Origin: Demequina subtropica
GTDB lineage: Bacteria; Actinomycetota; Actinomycetes; Actinomycetales; Demequinaceae
Reading direction: 5' to 3'
NCBI RefSeq assembly: GCF_000971235.1
Contig: NZ_BBMB01000002.1
Span: 62,001-126,000, forward strand
Length of the DNA: 64,000 nt
The stretch's first letter is position 1. The number at the start of each line of letters is the position of its first letter. The notes under the pieces are model-generated. The model did no database searches and was not told the origin of the DNA. It saw only the letters and a program-made list of their open reading frames with translations. Both the position numbers and the translations under genes were made by a program. This document shows, piece by piece, positions 27,254 through 35,986 of this stretch.

Positions 27254-27847
27254 ATGTCCGACCAGATCACGCTCGCCGCAGAGAAGCGCACCGAGTTCGG
27301 CAAGGGCTTCGCCCGCCGCGCCCGCGCCGCCGGCAAGATCCCCGCCGTCATCTACGGCCACGGCACCGAGCCCGTCCACATCCTGCTCCCGGGCCACGAC
27401 ACGATGATGGCGCTCAAGCACTCGAACGCGCTCCTCACGATCGACCTCGACGGCAAGTCCGAGATGGTCATCGCCAAGGACGTCCAGACCGAGCCCGTGC
27501 GCCGCATCATCGAGCACGTCGACCTCCTCATCGTGAAGAAGGGCGAGAAGGTCACCGTCGACGTCCCCGTGCACGTCGTGGGCGAGTCCTTCGCCGGCAC
27601 CATCCACGTGGTCGAGCACGGCTCGATCCAGGTCGCGGCCGAGGCCACGCACCTCCCCGAGTCGCTCGAGGTCTCCATCGAGGGCCTCACCGAGGGCTCC
27701 GTCGTCCACGCCAAGGACGTCGTCCTCCCGAAGGGCGCCGAGCTCGTGACCGACGGTGACATCACCATCGTCACCATCTCCGTCCCGCGCGGCGCCGGTG
27801 CCGACGAGGCCGAGGCCGCCGAGGCGACCGAGGCCGCCGCGGAGTAA
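27254..27847 (+). CDS. rplY: 50S ribosomal protein L25/general stress protein Ctc
   Basis: Binds 5S rRNA in the large subunit. The 197-residue protein has the N-terminal L25 beta-barrel (AEKRTEFGKGFARRARAAGKIPAVIYG) and the C-terminal TL5 domain. An acidic Ala/Glu tail (EAEAAEATEAAAE) ends it, matching the long Ctc form. AGAGGAGAA precedes the ATG. It forms the conserved rplY-pth pair. Confidence 0.97.
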   Translation: MSDQITLAAEKRTEFGKGFARRARAAGKIPAVIYGHGTEPVHILLPGHDTMMALKHSNALLTIDLDGKSEMVIAKDVQTEPVRRIIEHVDLLIVKKGEKVTVDVPVHVVGESFAGTIHVVEHGSIQVAAEATHLPESLEVSIEGLTEGSVVHAKDVVLPKGAELVTDGDITIVTISVPRGAGADEAEAAEATEAAAE

Positions 27848-27860
27848 TCTCACCGATGAT

Positions 27861-27894
27861 CGCCCGGCTCGCCCGACTGTGGGCGGGCCGGGCG
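27861..27894 (+). terminator. Hairpin between rplY and pth
   Basis: A 14-bp GC-rich stem (27861-27874 with 27881-27894, one G-U) and a 6-nt loop, beginning 13 bases after the rplY stop. It can act as a terminator or attenuator that reduces read-through into pth. It also argues that pth starts downstream at 27931 rather than at the in-frame ATG at 27856. Confidence 0.6.
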
Positions 27895-27930
27895 TCGTCG
27901 TCTGTGGGACAGGGAGAAGAGGGAGCACAC

Positions 27931-28503
27931 GTGGAGAACCTGGTCATCGGCCTGGGCAACCCCGGGCCGGAGTACGCCGAGACGCGTCACAACATCGGCC
28001 AGATGGTGATCGACGAGCTCGCGCGCCGCGGCGCCTCCTCGCTGTCCGTGCAGAAGAAGACGCACACGCGCAACGCGACCGTCCGCCTCGCCGGTCGCCC
28101 CGTGGTGGTCGGCGTCCCGATGTCCTACATGAACGTCTCCGGCGGCCCCACGTCCTCGCTCATGAAGTACTGCTCGGTCGCCCCGACCGACGTCATCGTG
28201 GTCCATGACGAGCTCGACATCCCGTTCGGCACGGTGAAGATCAAGCGCGGCGGCGGCTCCGCGGGCCACAACGGGCTCAAGGACGTCACCAAGGCGCTCG
28301 GCACGCCCGACTACATCCGGGTGCGCGTCGGGATCGGCCGCCCGCCGGGCCGCATGGAGGCCGCGACGTTCGTGCTCAAGCCGTTCAGCGCCGCCGAGCG
28401 CAAGGACCTGCCGTTCCTGGTGGACGATGCGGCGGACGCCGTCGAGGCGATCCTCGAGCACGGCGTGGAGGCCGCGCAGATGCGCTTCCACACCAAGGGC
28501 TGA
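27931..28503 (+). CDS. pth: Peptidyl-tRNA hydrolase
   Basis: Recycles tRNA from prematurely released peptidyl-tRNA. The 190-residue protein begins VENLVIGLGNPGPEYAETRHNIGQMV, with the catalytic His in ETRHN, and contains MSYMNVSGGP, VVHDELDIPFG and GGSAGHNGLKD. All essential residues of the family are present. GTG at 27931 follows AGGGAG and gives normal length. Confidence 0.96.
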   Translation: MENLVIGLGNPGPEYAETRHNIGQMVIDELARRGASSLSVQKKTHTRNATVRLAGRPVVVGVPMSYMNVSGGPTSSLMKYCSVAPTDVIVVHDELDIPFGTVKIKRGGGSAGHNGLKDVTKALGTPDYIRVRVGIGRPPGRMEAATFVLKPFSAAERKDLPFLVDDAADAVEAILEHGVEAAQMRFHTKG

Positions 28504-28716
28504 GCCGCCGCGGGCAATCCCGCCCCGCCTCGCCCGGCTCGTCCCGTCCCGTCCCCTCCCGCCCCCGAATTGGTTGATGGTGGTCGGTTCTGCGAGGTTT
28601 CGCCATCGCAGTGGTGGCTCTTGGTCGCCCGGCGCGGGGAGGCGACCATGAGCCACCACTGGGGTGCATCGATCTCTCAGAAGCGACGCTGACGTACCAC
28701 TTTCGTGACGGCGGTC
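28504..28716. other. Intergenic region with a long inverted repeat
   Basis: 213 bases between pth (+) and a convergent gene (-). The first 60 bases are C-rich with no reading frame of interest. A 21-bp inverted repeat occupies 28609-28661 (listed separately). No promoter or RNA gene was recognised. Confidence 0.6.
28609..28661. repeat. 21-bp inverted repeat (hairpin) between convergent genes
   Basis: Arms 28609-28629 and 28641-28661 are complementary at 20 of 21 positions (starting CAGTGGTGGCTC and ending GAGCCACCACTG), with an 11-nt loop. The position between two converging genes suits a bidirectional terminator. The length and AT/GC-mixed arms also fit a mobile palindromic element. Confidence 0.75.
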
Positions 28717-29337
28717 TCAGTCGACCACGGTCGCGCCGAGGTGCGCGGCGAGGTCCGGTCCGAGCGTCATCGCCTGGGAGGCGGAGAGCGTGAGCCCGTG
28801 CATGGCGCGCGGCTCGAGGATCCTGCCGAGCTCGGTGCCGGACACGTCGCATCCCTCGACGTCGGCGCGCGACGGCGCCAGCTCCTCGATGGAGCCGCCC
28901 TCGACCGAGAGCTCGCGGATCCGTGCGTTCGTGAGGTCGAGCAGCCCGATCTGGCAGTCGACGATCTCGAGCCTGCGCACCTTCGCATCGCGCAGCGACA
29001 GCACGTCGATACGCGACGAGGCGATCCGATGGACGGAGACGTCGGCGCCGTCCATGAGCAGCGCCCCGATCCGCACACCCTCGAGCCTTCCGGCGACCAC
29101 GGTCGCGCCGGGCGCCGCGAACATCGCGACCGAGGACCCGATCACCGTGGTGCCCGTGATCCGGAGGTTCGGGAGCCTGCATTCGCCGGCCTGGGTGTCG
29201 CTCACCACGCACTCGAGCAGCTCGACATCCGCCGCCTCGACATCGCCCAGCACGCCGCCGTCGAGGTGACGCTGCTCGAGCACCGCGCCGGGCGTCAGGT
29301 CCTCGGCGAGCATCGGCTCGAGCCCCGCGCTGTCCAT
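28717..29337 (-). CDS. Pentapeptide-repeat-like beta-helix protein
   Basis: A 206-residue cytosolic protein with a repetitive 5/20-residue pattern of small and hydrophobic residues: RLPNLRITGTTVIGSSVAMFAAPGATVV, LRDAKVRRLEIVDCQIGLLDLTNARIRELSVEGGSIEEL. This resembles a degenerate pentapeptide-repeat quadrilateral beta-helix. Function unknown; some relatives interact with DNA gyrase, but nothing here shows that. A minus-strand TAGAGT box lies 6 nt before the ATG, so the mRNA is probably leaderless. Confidence 0.6.
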   Translation of the reverse strand: MDSAGLEPMLAEDLTPGAVLEQRHLDGGVLGDVEAADVELLECVVSDTQAGECRLPNLRITGTTVIGSSVAMFAAPGATVVAGRLEGVRIGALLMDGADVSVHRIASSRIDVLSLRDAKVRRLEIVDCQIGLLDLTNARIRELSVEGGSIEELAPSRADVEGCDVSGTELGRILEPRAMHGLTLSASQAMTLGPDLAAHLGATVVD

Positions 29338-29534
29338 GCCACCACTCTAGGTGAGCGGCGCGGCGGCGGGCCGGGCGCATCGTCCTCGGTGCCTCGAGGT
29401 TCCTCGACACCGCCCCCACCCCCGTGGCTACTATCGAGGTGACGTGCCGCGCGTGCCGCCGAAACAATCCTCGGGGTGCGCGCGTTCGACCGGATGCCAG
29501 GCATTCGACCGATCCACGAGCTGAAGGGAGAACC

Positions 29535-30287
29535 GTGACGACCGAGAACGGCCCGTGGCACCTTCCCCAGGTGCCCGATGCGAGCTTCGCCGCCGCCCTG
29601 TTCGACCTGGACGGGGTGCTCACCCCGACCGCGGACGTGCACATGGACGCGTGGAGGCGCATGTTCACCGACTACTTCGAGTCGCACGGGATCACGCCCG
29701 CGTACACCGACGCCGACTACTTCGCCTACGTCGACGGCAAGCCGCGCTACGACGGCGTGCGCTCGTGCCTCGCGTCGCGCGGCGTGACGCTGCCCGACGG
29801 GACGCCGGACGATGCGGCGGGCACCGAGACCGTGTGCGGCCTGGGCAACGCGAAGAACGACATGTTCTCGGCGATCCTGCGGGAGGAGGGCGTGAAGCCC
29901 TATCCCGGCTCGGTCGCGCTGATCGACCACCTCGAGAGCGTCGGGTGCGCGATGGCCGTCGTGTCGAGCTCGCGCAATGCGCCCGCCGTGCTCGAGGCGG
30001 CGGGGCTCGCCCACCGCTTCGAGGTGGTGGTGGACGGCCAGGTGGCCGCGGACACCGGACTGCCGGGCAAGCCCGCGCCCGACACCTACCTCCGGGGCGC
30101 CGAGCTGCTCGGCGTGCCCAAGGAGCAGGCGGTGGTGCTCGAGGACGCGATGTCCGGCGTCGCCGCGGGCCGCGCGGGAGCGTTCGGCCTGGTGGTCGGC
30201 GTCGATCGCGGCGCCGGTGCTGAGGACCTGGCTGCGGGCGGCGCGGACATCGTGGTCCAGGACCTTGAGGAGCTGGTGGAGCGATGA
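29535..30287 (+). CDS. Beta-phosphoglucomutase family HAD hydrolase
   Basis: HAD-superfamily phosphotransferase of 250 residues. Motif I is FDLDGVLTPTADVH (nucleophile Asp and acid/base Asp), motif II VVSSS, and the Lys of motif III is in GKPAPDTYL. Motif IV reads VLEDAMSGVAAGRAG. A cap domain lies at about 35-110. It probably converts beta-glucose-1-phosphate, made by the next gene, to glucose-6-phosphate. GTG at 29535 follows AAGGGAG. A TACTAT box lies about 100 bases upstream (29429), and the leader contains a direct repeat TTCGACCGGAT / TTCGACCGATC. The stop overlaps the next ATG. Confidence 0.9.
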   Translation: MTTENGPWHLPQVPDASFAAALFDLDGVLTPTADVHMDAWRRMFTDYFESHGITPAYTDADYFAYVDGKPRYDGVRSCLASRGVTLPDGTPDDAAGTETVCGLGNAKNDMFSAILREEGVKPYPGSVALIDHLESVGCAMAVVSSSRNAPAVLEAAGLAHRFEVVVDGQVAADTGLPGKPAPDTYLRGAELLGVPKEQAVVLEDAMSGVAAGRAGAFGLVVGVDRGAGAEDLAAGGADIVVQDLEELVER

Positions 30288-32803
30288 AGGCGGCTCAGCG
30301 CGCGCTCGGGGACATGAGCGCGCCCGACTACGTGGACCGGTTGCGCTTCCCTGCCGATCCGTGGCGGCTCATCGAGAGCGAGTTCGACGAGGACAACCTC
30401 GGCGCGACGGAGACCCTGTTCTCGGTCGGGAACGGCTACCTGGGCCTGCGCGGCAACATCGAGGAGGGCCACGACGCACACGCGCACGGCACCTTCATCA
30501 ACGGCTTCCACGAGACGTGGCGCATCCGCCACGCCGAGGAGGCGTACGGCTTCGCGCGGACGGGCCAGACCATCGTCAACGTGCCGGATCCCAAGATCAT
30601 CCGGCTCTACGTCGACGACGAGCCGCTGCTGCTGTCGATCGCGGACCTCCCCGAGTACTCGCGCACCCTCGACATGCGCACCGGGGTGCTCACGCGCGAC
30701 CTGCTGTGGCGCACGCCCGCCGGCAACCGGGTCCGCGTGCGCTCGCGGCGCATGGTCTCGTTCCGGCAGCGCCACCTGGCGATCATGCAGTTCGAGGTGA
30801 CGCTGCTCGACCACGAGGCGCCCGTCGCGATCTCGTCGCAGCTGCTCAACCGGCAGGCCGGCGCCGACGAGTACCGCTCGAGCCCCGGCACCTCCGCGGG
30901 GTTCGACCCGCGCAAGTCGGAGGCCTTCGAGGAGCGCGTGCTCGAGCCCCGCCTGCATCGTGCCCACGACGACCACCAGCTGCTCGGGTACCAGTGCGTG
31001 AACTCGAAGATGACGCTCGCCGTCGCGATGGAGCACATGTACGAGTTCGACGGCGACGTCGAGACCGAGTCGGAGGTCCAGCCCGACTATGCGAAGTCGG
31101 TGTTCCGGTTCCGCGCCGCTCCCGGCCGGACCTTCTCGCTCACCAAGGTGGTCACGTATCACACGTCCCGGGCGGTGCCCGCGCGCGAGCTGGGCGACCG
31201 CTGCCACCGCACGCTGGCGCGCGTGCGCGAGGAGGGCGTGGAGAAGCAGTTCGCGGACCAGGAGGAGTGGCTCGCGGACTTCTGGGACAGGTCGGACGTC
31301 GAGGTCGACGGCGACGACCGCATCCAGCAGGCGGTGCGCTGGAACCTGTTCCAGCTCGCGCAGGCGGCGGCGCGCGGCGACGGCCAGGGGGTCGCGGCCA
31401 AGGGCGTCACCGGCTCCGGCTACAGCGGCCACTACTTCTGGGACACCGAGATCTACGTGGTGCCGTTCTTCGTCTACACGTCGCCGGGCATCGCGCGCAA
31501 CGCGCTGAGGTACCGCTACCGCATGCTGCCCAAGGCGATCGAGCGCGCGGGCGAGCTCGCCCAGCACGGCGCGCTGTTCCCGTGGCGCACCATCAACGGC
31601 GAGGAGGCCTCGGCGTACTACGCGGCCGGCACGGCGCAGTACCACATCGACGCCGACATCTCCTTCGCGATCGACAAGTACGTCAAGGCGACGGGGGACG
31701 ACGAGTTCCTCGCGCGCGAGGGCATCGACATCCTGGTCCAGACCGCGCGCATGTGGGCGGACCTGGGGTTCTGGCGCAACCTCCGCGGCGACGGCTCGAG
31801 CTTCCGCATCCACGGGGTCACCGGTCCCGACGAGTACACCACGGTGGTGAACGACAACCTCTACACGAACGTCATGGCGCGCTTCAACCTGCGCGCCGCC
31901 GCGGCGTCCGTGCGCAAGCTCGCCTCGATGTGGCCCGACCAGTACCGGCGCATGGTCGCCCGGCTCGGGCTCGAGGAGGCCGAGGTCATCGAGTGGGAGT
32001 CCGCCGCGGAGGCGATGGCGATCCTGTGGGACGACGACCTTGGCATCCACCCGCAGGACGCGCTGTTCCACGAGCGGGAGCTGTGGGACCTCGAGAACAC
32101 GCCGCCCGAGCAGCGGCCGCTGCTGCTGCACTTCCACCCGCTGGTGATCTACCGGTTCCAGGTGCTCAAGCAGGCGGACGTGGTGCTCGCGCTGTTCCTC
32201 CAGGGCGATCAGTTCTCCTTCGAGGAGAAGAAGGCGGACTTCGACTACTACGACCCCATCACCACGGGCGACTCGACGCTGTCGGGCGTGGTGCAGTCGA
32301 TCATGGCGGCGGAGGTCGGGTACCACGAGCTCGCGCTGCGGTACTTCTGGGACGGGCTGTTCGTCGACATCGCGGACCTGCACTCGAACACCGCGGACGG
32401 CGTGCATGTGGCCTCGGCGGGCGGCGTGTGGTCCGCGCTGGTGCACGGCTTCGGCGGCATGCGGGACTACGGCGGCGTGCTGTCCTTCGACCCGCGCCTG
32501 CCCGAGCCCTGGCCTGAGATGCGGTTCCGCCTCACCCAGAAGGGCACGCGCCTGCGCGTGACGGTGCGGCCCGAGGAGATCGCCTTCACGGTCGAGGAGG
32601 GCCAGGGCCTCACGGTCATGGTCCGGGGACAGCGCGTGAGCGTCCTGCGGGGCGAGGACGTGGTGGTGCCGCTCGCGGATCAGGGTCCACGGCTCCCGGG
32701 CGCGCCCGACGCGGCCGCCTTCCACGGGACGATGCGCTCGGACGGCTCGGTGGTGACGGCGTCGCTTCCCGCGGTGGTGGACCAGGACGTCGAGCTCGAC
32801 TAG
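30284..32803 (+). CDS. GH65 disaccharide phosphorylase (maltose/trehalose/kojibiose type)
   Basis: Inverting phosphorylase of 839 residues that would cleave an alpha-glucosyl disaccharide with phosphate to glucose and beta-glucose-1-phosphate. Family landmarks in order: LFSVGNGYLGLRGN (about 45), an N-terminal beta-sandwich, and the (alpha/alpha)6 catalytic barrel with SGHYFWDTEIYVVPFF. The general-acid Glu lies in VTGPDEYTTVVNDN, and a C-terminal beta-sheet domain follows. Coupling to a beta-phosphoglucomutase (ATGA overlap) is the standard pairing. Maltose, trehalose and kojibiose specificities cannot be separated by eye. A palindromic repeat follows the stop after five bases. Confidence 0.92.
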   Translation: MKAAQRALGDMSAPDYVDRLRFPADPWRLIESEFDEDNLGATETLFSVGNGYLGLRGNIEEGHDAHAHGTFINGFHETWRIRHAEEAYGFARTGQTIVNVPDPKIIRLYVDDEPLLLSIADLPEYSRTLDMRTGVLTRDLLWRTPAGNRVRVRSRRMVSFRQRHLAIMQFEVTLLDHEAPVAISSQLLNRQAGADEYRSSPGTSAGFDPRKSEAFEERVLEPRLHRAHDDHQLLGYQCVNSKMTLAVAMEHMYEFDGDVETESEVQPDYAKSVFRFRAAPGRTFSLTKVVTYHTSRAVPARELGDRCHRTLARVREEGVEKQFADQEEWLADFWDRSDVEVDGDDRIQQAVRWNLFQLAQAAARGDGQGVAAKGVTGSGYSGHYFWDTEIYVVPFFVYTSPGIARNALRYRYRMLPKAIERAGELAQHGALFPWRTINGEEASAYYAAGTAQYHIDADISFAIDKYVKATGDDEFLAREGIDILVQTARMWADLGFWRNLRGDGSSFRIHGVTGPDEYTTVVNDNLYTNVMARFNLRAAAASVRKLASMWPDQYRRMVARLGLEEAEVIEWESAAEAMAILWDDDLGIHPQDALFHERELWDLENTPPEQRPLLLHFHPLVIYRFQVLKQADVVLALFLQGDQFSFEEKKADFDYYDPITTGDSTLSGVVQSIMAAEVGYHELALRYFWDGLFVDIADLHSNTADGVHVASAGGVWSALVHGFGGMRDYGGVLSFDPRLPEPWPEMRFRLTQKGTRLRVTVRPEEIAFTVEEGQGLTVMVRGQRVSVLRGEDVVVPLADQGPRLPGAPDAAAFHGTMRSDGSVVTASLPAVVDQDVELD

Positions 32804-32808
32804 CCCTC

Positions 32809-32906
32809 CTGACAGTTCCAACGGAGTTCACCGCGACACGCCGGGTCATCGGCGCATCGTGCCCCGAATCGCGGCGTGCCGCCAGCAGATCCGTGGGAAC
32901 TGTCAG
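32809..32906. repeat. Dispersed ~99-bp palindromic element, copy 1
   Basis: 98 bp bounded by CTGACAGTTCCAACGGA (32809-32825) and its near-perfect reverse complement (32890-32906, one mismatch). Inner arms are GCGACACGCCG and CGGCGTGCCGC, with GCGCATCGTG at the centre. It fills the gap between convergent genes. Related copies are at 40029-40128 and 58545-58643. Confidence 0.85.
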
Positions 32907-32916
32907 CGTGGGGGCG

Positions 32917-33669
32917 CTAACGGTGGGTGACGCGCGCGAGGAACTCGCGGGTCTCGGGCTGCTGCGGGTCTCCGAAGATCTGCTCGGGGGTGCCCACCTC
33001 GAGCGGGCGGCCGCTGTGCATGAAGACGATGCGGTCGGCCACCGAGCGCGCGAAGCTCATCTCGTGCGTCGCCATGAGCATGGTGGAGCCCTGCTCCTTG
33101 AGGTCGCGGACCAGGTCGAGCACCTCGCCCACGAGCATCGGGTCGAGCGCCGACGTGATCTCGTCGAGCAGGAGCAGCTCGGGCTCGGTCATGATCGCGC
33201 GCACGATCGCCACGCGCTGCTGCTGGCCGCCCGAGAGCCGGTCCGGGTAGTCGTCGACCTTCTCGCCCAGCCCGAACTTCTCGAGCAGGCCGATCGCGCG
33301 GTCGCGCGCGACGTCGGGCTCGATGCCGTGCACCTTGCGCGCCGCGAGCGTGACGTTGTCGATCACGCGCATGTGCGGGAACAGGTTGAAGTGCTGGAAG
33401 ACCACGCCGATGCGCGCGCGCACCTTGTCGACGTCCACCGCGGGGTCGGTGATGTCATCGCCCGAGAGCAGGATGCGGCCGTCGTCGACGCGCTCGATCA
33501 GGTTGATCGTGCGCATGAGGGTGGACTTGCCGGAGCCGGAGGCGCCGATCACCACGACCACCTCGTGGCTGGCGATCTCGAGGTCCACGCCCTTGAGGAC
33601 GTGGTTGTCGCCGAAGAGCTTGTGGACGCCGTCCAGCTTGAGCACGGTCGCGCGGTCGGCGGCGGTCAT
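32917..33669 (-). CDS. Polar amino-acid ABC transporter ATP-binding protein
   Basis: Nucleotide-binding subunit (250 residues) with Walker A GASGSGKST, Q-loop VFQHFNLFPHM, signature LSGGQQQR, Walker B LLLLDEITSALDP and the switch His in ATHEMSF. The sequence is of the GlnQ/HisP type. Its ATG overlaps the stop of the permease. This is the third gene of a binding protein-permease-ATPase operon read leftward. Confidence 0.95.
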   Translation of the reverse strand: MTAADRATVLKLDGVHKLFGDNHVLKGVDLEIASHEVVVVIGASGSGKSTLMRTINLIERVDDGRILLSGDDITDPAVDVDKVRARIGVVFQHFNLFPHMRVIDNVTLAARKVHGIEPDVARDRAIGLLEKFGLGEKVDDYPDRLSGGQQQRVAIVRAIMTEPELLLLDEITSALDPMLVGEVLDLVRDLKEQGSTMLMATHEMSFARSVADRIVFMHSGRPLEVGTPEQIFGDPQQPETREFLARVTHR

Positions 33670-34544
33670 ACGGTCCCTCCCTGCTGCTCGCGCGCGGCCA
33701 TGCGGGCGGACACCGCGTCGGTGAGGCGGATCATCGGGAAGCTCATCGCCACGAACAGCAGGCCCGCGACCACGTACGGCGTGAAGTTGTAGGTCTGCGC
33801 CTGCGCGATCTGCGCGGCGCGGACGGCGTCGACGGCGCCGAGCACCGAGATGAGGCCCACGTCCTTCTGCATCGACACGAAGTCGTTCATGAGCGCGGGG
33901 ACCACCTTGCGCAGGGCCTGCGGGATCACCACCATGCGCAGCGTCTGCGCGTGCGAGAGGCCCAGCGACCGGGCCGCGATGCGCTGCGACGGGTGGACGG
34001 CCTCCATGCCGGCGCGGAGCACCTCGGCGACGTAGGCCGAGTAGCACAGCGAGATCGCGATGGTGCCGAGCACCGCGACGGGGATGCGGACCTCGGTGTT
34101 GAGGCCGGGGATCCCGAATCCCACCAGGTACAGCACGATCAGCACGGGCAGGCCGCGGAACAGGTCGGTGTAGCCGGTGGCGAGCGCGCGCAGGGGGAAG
34201 AACACAGGGCCGCGCAGCGACCGCATCGTCGCCAGCAGCGTCGCGACCACCGCGACCGCGATGGTCGCGAAGAACAGCACGCGGATGTTGAGCCAGAGGC
34301 CCTCGAGGATCTTGGGGAACGAGCTCTTGGCGATCTCGACGTTGAAGAACGTGTTCCTGACCGTCTCCCAGTCGGGCGAGCTGACGACGAGCCAGCCGGC
34401 GACGGCCGCGAACGCGACCGTCGAGACGAGCGCGACAAGGACCGAACGGCGGGACGCGCGGCGGCGCTGCAGCCTGCGGTCGAGCTCGAGCTCGCTGGGC
34501 TGCCAGGCCTCCATCGTCGTCACCGCCGTCCGGTCCTGCGTCAC
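33666..34544 (-). CDS. Polar amino-acid ABC transporter permease
   Basis: A 292-residue HisM/GlnP-type permease with an N-terminal extension of about 30 residues and a first helix (about 35-53). The core is five-helical, and the EAA loop reads AARSLGLSHAQTLRMVVIPQALRKVVPAL. A single permease gene suggests a homodimer. GTG at 34544 lies three bases after the binding-protein stop. Confidence 0.94.
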   Translation of the reverse strand: MTQDRTAVTTMEAWQPSELELDRRLQRRRASRRSVLVALVSTVAFAAVAGWLVVSSPDWETVRNTFFNVEIAKSSFPKILEGLWLNIRVLFFATIAVAVVATLLATMRSLRGPVFFPLRALATGYTDLFRGLPVLIVLYLVGFGIPGLNTEVRIPVAVLGTIAISLCYSAYVAEVLRAGMEAVHPSQRIAARSLGLSHAQTLRMVVIPQALRKVVPALMNDFVSMQKDVGLISVLGAVDAVRAAQIAQAQTYNFTPYVVAGLLFVAMSFPMIRLTDAVSARMAAREQQGGTV

Positions 34545-34547
34545 GTC

Positions 34548-35426
34548 TTAGCCGAGGACCGGGACGTCGACGGCCTCGGACAGCCACTCGGACTCGAGCG
34601 ACGTGAGGACGCCGTTGTCGCGCAGGGCGTCGACCGCCTCGGTGACGGGCTCGGTCAGCGCCGAGTCCTTCGGGAGGACGATGCCGAACTCGTCGCCGCC
34701 CTCGGAGCCGGCGAACTGGCCCAGGATGGCGCCGTTGTCGACCTCGACGTAGGCCGAGTAGAAGGCGCCCGGGAGGTCGGTCACGAACGCGTCGATCTGG
34801 CCGGCGTTGAGCGCCGCCACCACGTCGGCGACCGAGTTGTAGACCGCGAGGTCGTCGTCGCCGAGCTTCTCGACGGCGACGTCGTAGGACGTGGTGCCGA
34901 CCGCGACGCCCACCTTGGCGCCCGCGAGGTCCGCGATGGTGGTCGCGCCCGCGAAGGGCGAGTCCCCGGTCGCGACGACGGCCTGCGTGGTCGTGTAGTA
35001 CGGGCTCGAGAAGTCGACGGCCTGCTTGCGCTCGTCGGTGATCGAGAACTGCTGGATGTTGAGGTCCCAGTCCTTGGCGCCGGGTGCGATCGCCTCGTCG
35101 AAGCCGGTGCGGACCCACACGACGTCGGAGTCGTCGAAGCCGAGCTCCTCTGCCACGGCGTACGCCACGGCCGCCTCGAAGCCCTCGCCGGTCTCGGGGG
35201 CGTCGCCCACGACCCACGGCTCGTAGGCGGGCTCGCCGGTCGCGATGGTGAGCTTGCCCTCGGTGACGGTCTCGAGCGCGGTCTCGACCGGCGCGGTCGC
35301 GGTGGCGTCCGCGGACGAAGCGGCGGTGGGCTCGGCCTCGGGGGACGAGGAGGAGCAGCCCGCCAGCATCATCGCCGAGAAGGCGGTCGTCGCGAACAGG
35401 CCTGCGCGCACACGTGTGCTGATCAT
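34548..35426 (-). CDS. Amino-acid ABC transporter substrate-binding lipoprotein
   Basis: SBP family 3 lipoprotein of 292 residues, with signal peptide and lipobox LAGC and then a Ser/Ala linker. The mature domain contains TIATGEPAYEPWVV, WDLNIQQFSITDERKQAVDFSSPYY and GVAVGTTSYDVA, the bilobal polar amino-acid binder pattern. The ATG at 35426 is chosen over one 12 bases upstream because GAGGAG sits at the right distance only for the inner start. A minus-strand TAGACT box is at 35496-35491. Between it and the start lies a run of eight G (35452-35459) next to five A. Confidence 0.92.
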   Translation of the reverse strand: MISTRVRAGLFATTAFSAMMLAGCSSSSPEAEPTAASSADATATAPVETALETVTEGKLTIATGEPAYEPWVVGDAPETGEGFEAAVAYAVAEELGFDDSDVVWVRTGFDEAIAPGAKDWDLNIQQFSITDERKQAVDFSSPYYTTTQAVVATGDSPFAGATTIADLAGAKVGVAVGTTSYDVAVEKLGDDDLAVYNSVADVVAALNAGQIDAFVTDLPGAFYSAYVEVDNGAILGQFAGSEGGDEFGIVLPKDSALTEPVTEAVDALRDNGVLTSLESEWLSEAVDVPVLG

Positions 35427-35520
35427 GATGCTCCTCATCAGAGTCCAAAAAGGGGGGGGATGGTGGGGCCGTCGTCGGCCACGCGCGCACAGTCTACTCG
35501 CGCGCCGGGCGGCTCCTGTC

Positions 35521-35578
35521 GGCGTCGCGCCTCAGGCGAGCCTCCAGTCGGCGTCGCGCCTCAGGCGAGCCTCCAGTC
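35521..35578. repeat. 29-bp perfect tandem duplication covering the end of the cupin gene
   Basis: 35521-35549 and 35550-35578 are identical. Each copy holds, on the minus strand, the codons DWRLA and a TGA, so the end and stop codon of the cupin gene are present twice. The distal copy is outside the reading frame. Confidence 0.9.
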
Positions 35579-35986
35579 GGCGAAGTCGAAGCCGGGCGAG
35601 ACCGCGCAGCTCACGAGGACCTCCTGGTCGCCACCCAGCCGCGCCGCCTGCCACGTGCCGGCGGGCACCAGGACATGCGCGACCTGTCCGGCCGCGAGGT
35701 CCGGCCCGAGCGTGACGGTCGTGGGCGCATCGTCCGGCGCGTCGCCGCTGCCCCCCAGGCTGAGCTCGAGCGTGCCGGGGCCGTGCCACAGCCAGACCTC
35801 GTCCGACGTGACGACGTGCCACGCGCTCTCCTCGCCGGGGGTGAGGAGGTAGTGGATGATCGTCGCCGCGGGGCGCGCGCCGCCCGCGGTCTCGACGGGC
35901 ACCTGGGACGTGTAGTAGCGGCGGAACCAGCCGCCCTCGGGATGGGGCTCGAGGCCCAGCAGGGTCGCGGTGGCAGGGGTGGTCAT
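35561..35986 (-). CDS. Cupin, DUF985 family
   Basis: A 141-residue single-domain cupin of the DUF985 type: LGLEPHPEGGWFRRYYTS at the start, ATIIHYLLTPGEESAWHVVTSDEVWLWHGPG in the middle with candidate metal/ligand His and Glu, and AGTWQAARLGGDQEVLVSCAVSPGFDFADWRLA at the end. Function not established. Its ATG overlaps the stop of the amidohydrolase, so it is the last gene of the leftward SAH-related operon. The stop lies in a tandem duplication. Confidence 0.85.
   Translation of the reverse strand: MTTPATATLLGLEPHPEGGWFRRYYTSQVPVETAGGARPAATIIHYLLTPGEESAWHVVTSDEVWLWHGPGTLELSLGGSGDAPDDAPTTVTLGPDLAAGQVAHVLVPAGTWQAARLGGDQEVLVSCAVSPGFDFADWRLA

Noticed and set aside
27856-27930. An upstream ATG that would extend pth by 25 residues
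   Set aside because: The extension overlaps a strong hairpin and does not match the conserved N-terminus, whereas GTG at 27931 does and has a ribosome site.
30086-32821. A 911-codon minus-strand frame opposite the GH65 phosphorylase
   Set aside because: Antisense shadow of a high-GC gene; composition is biased and no motif is recognisable.
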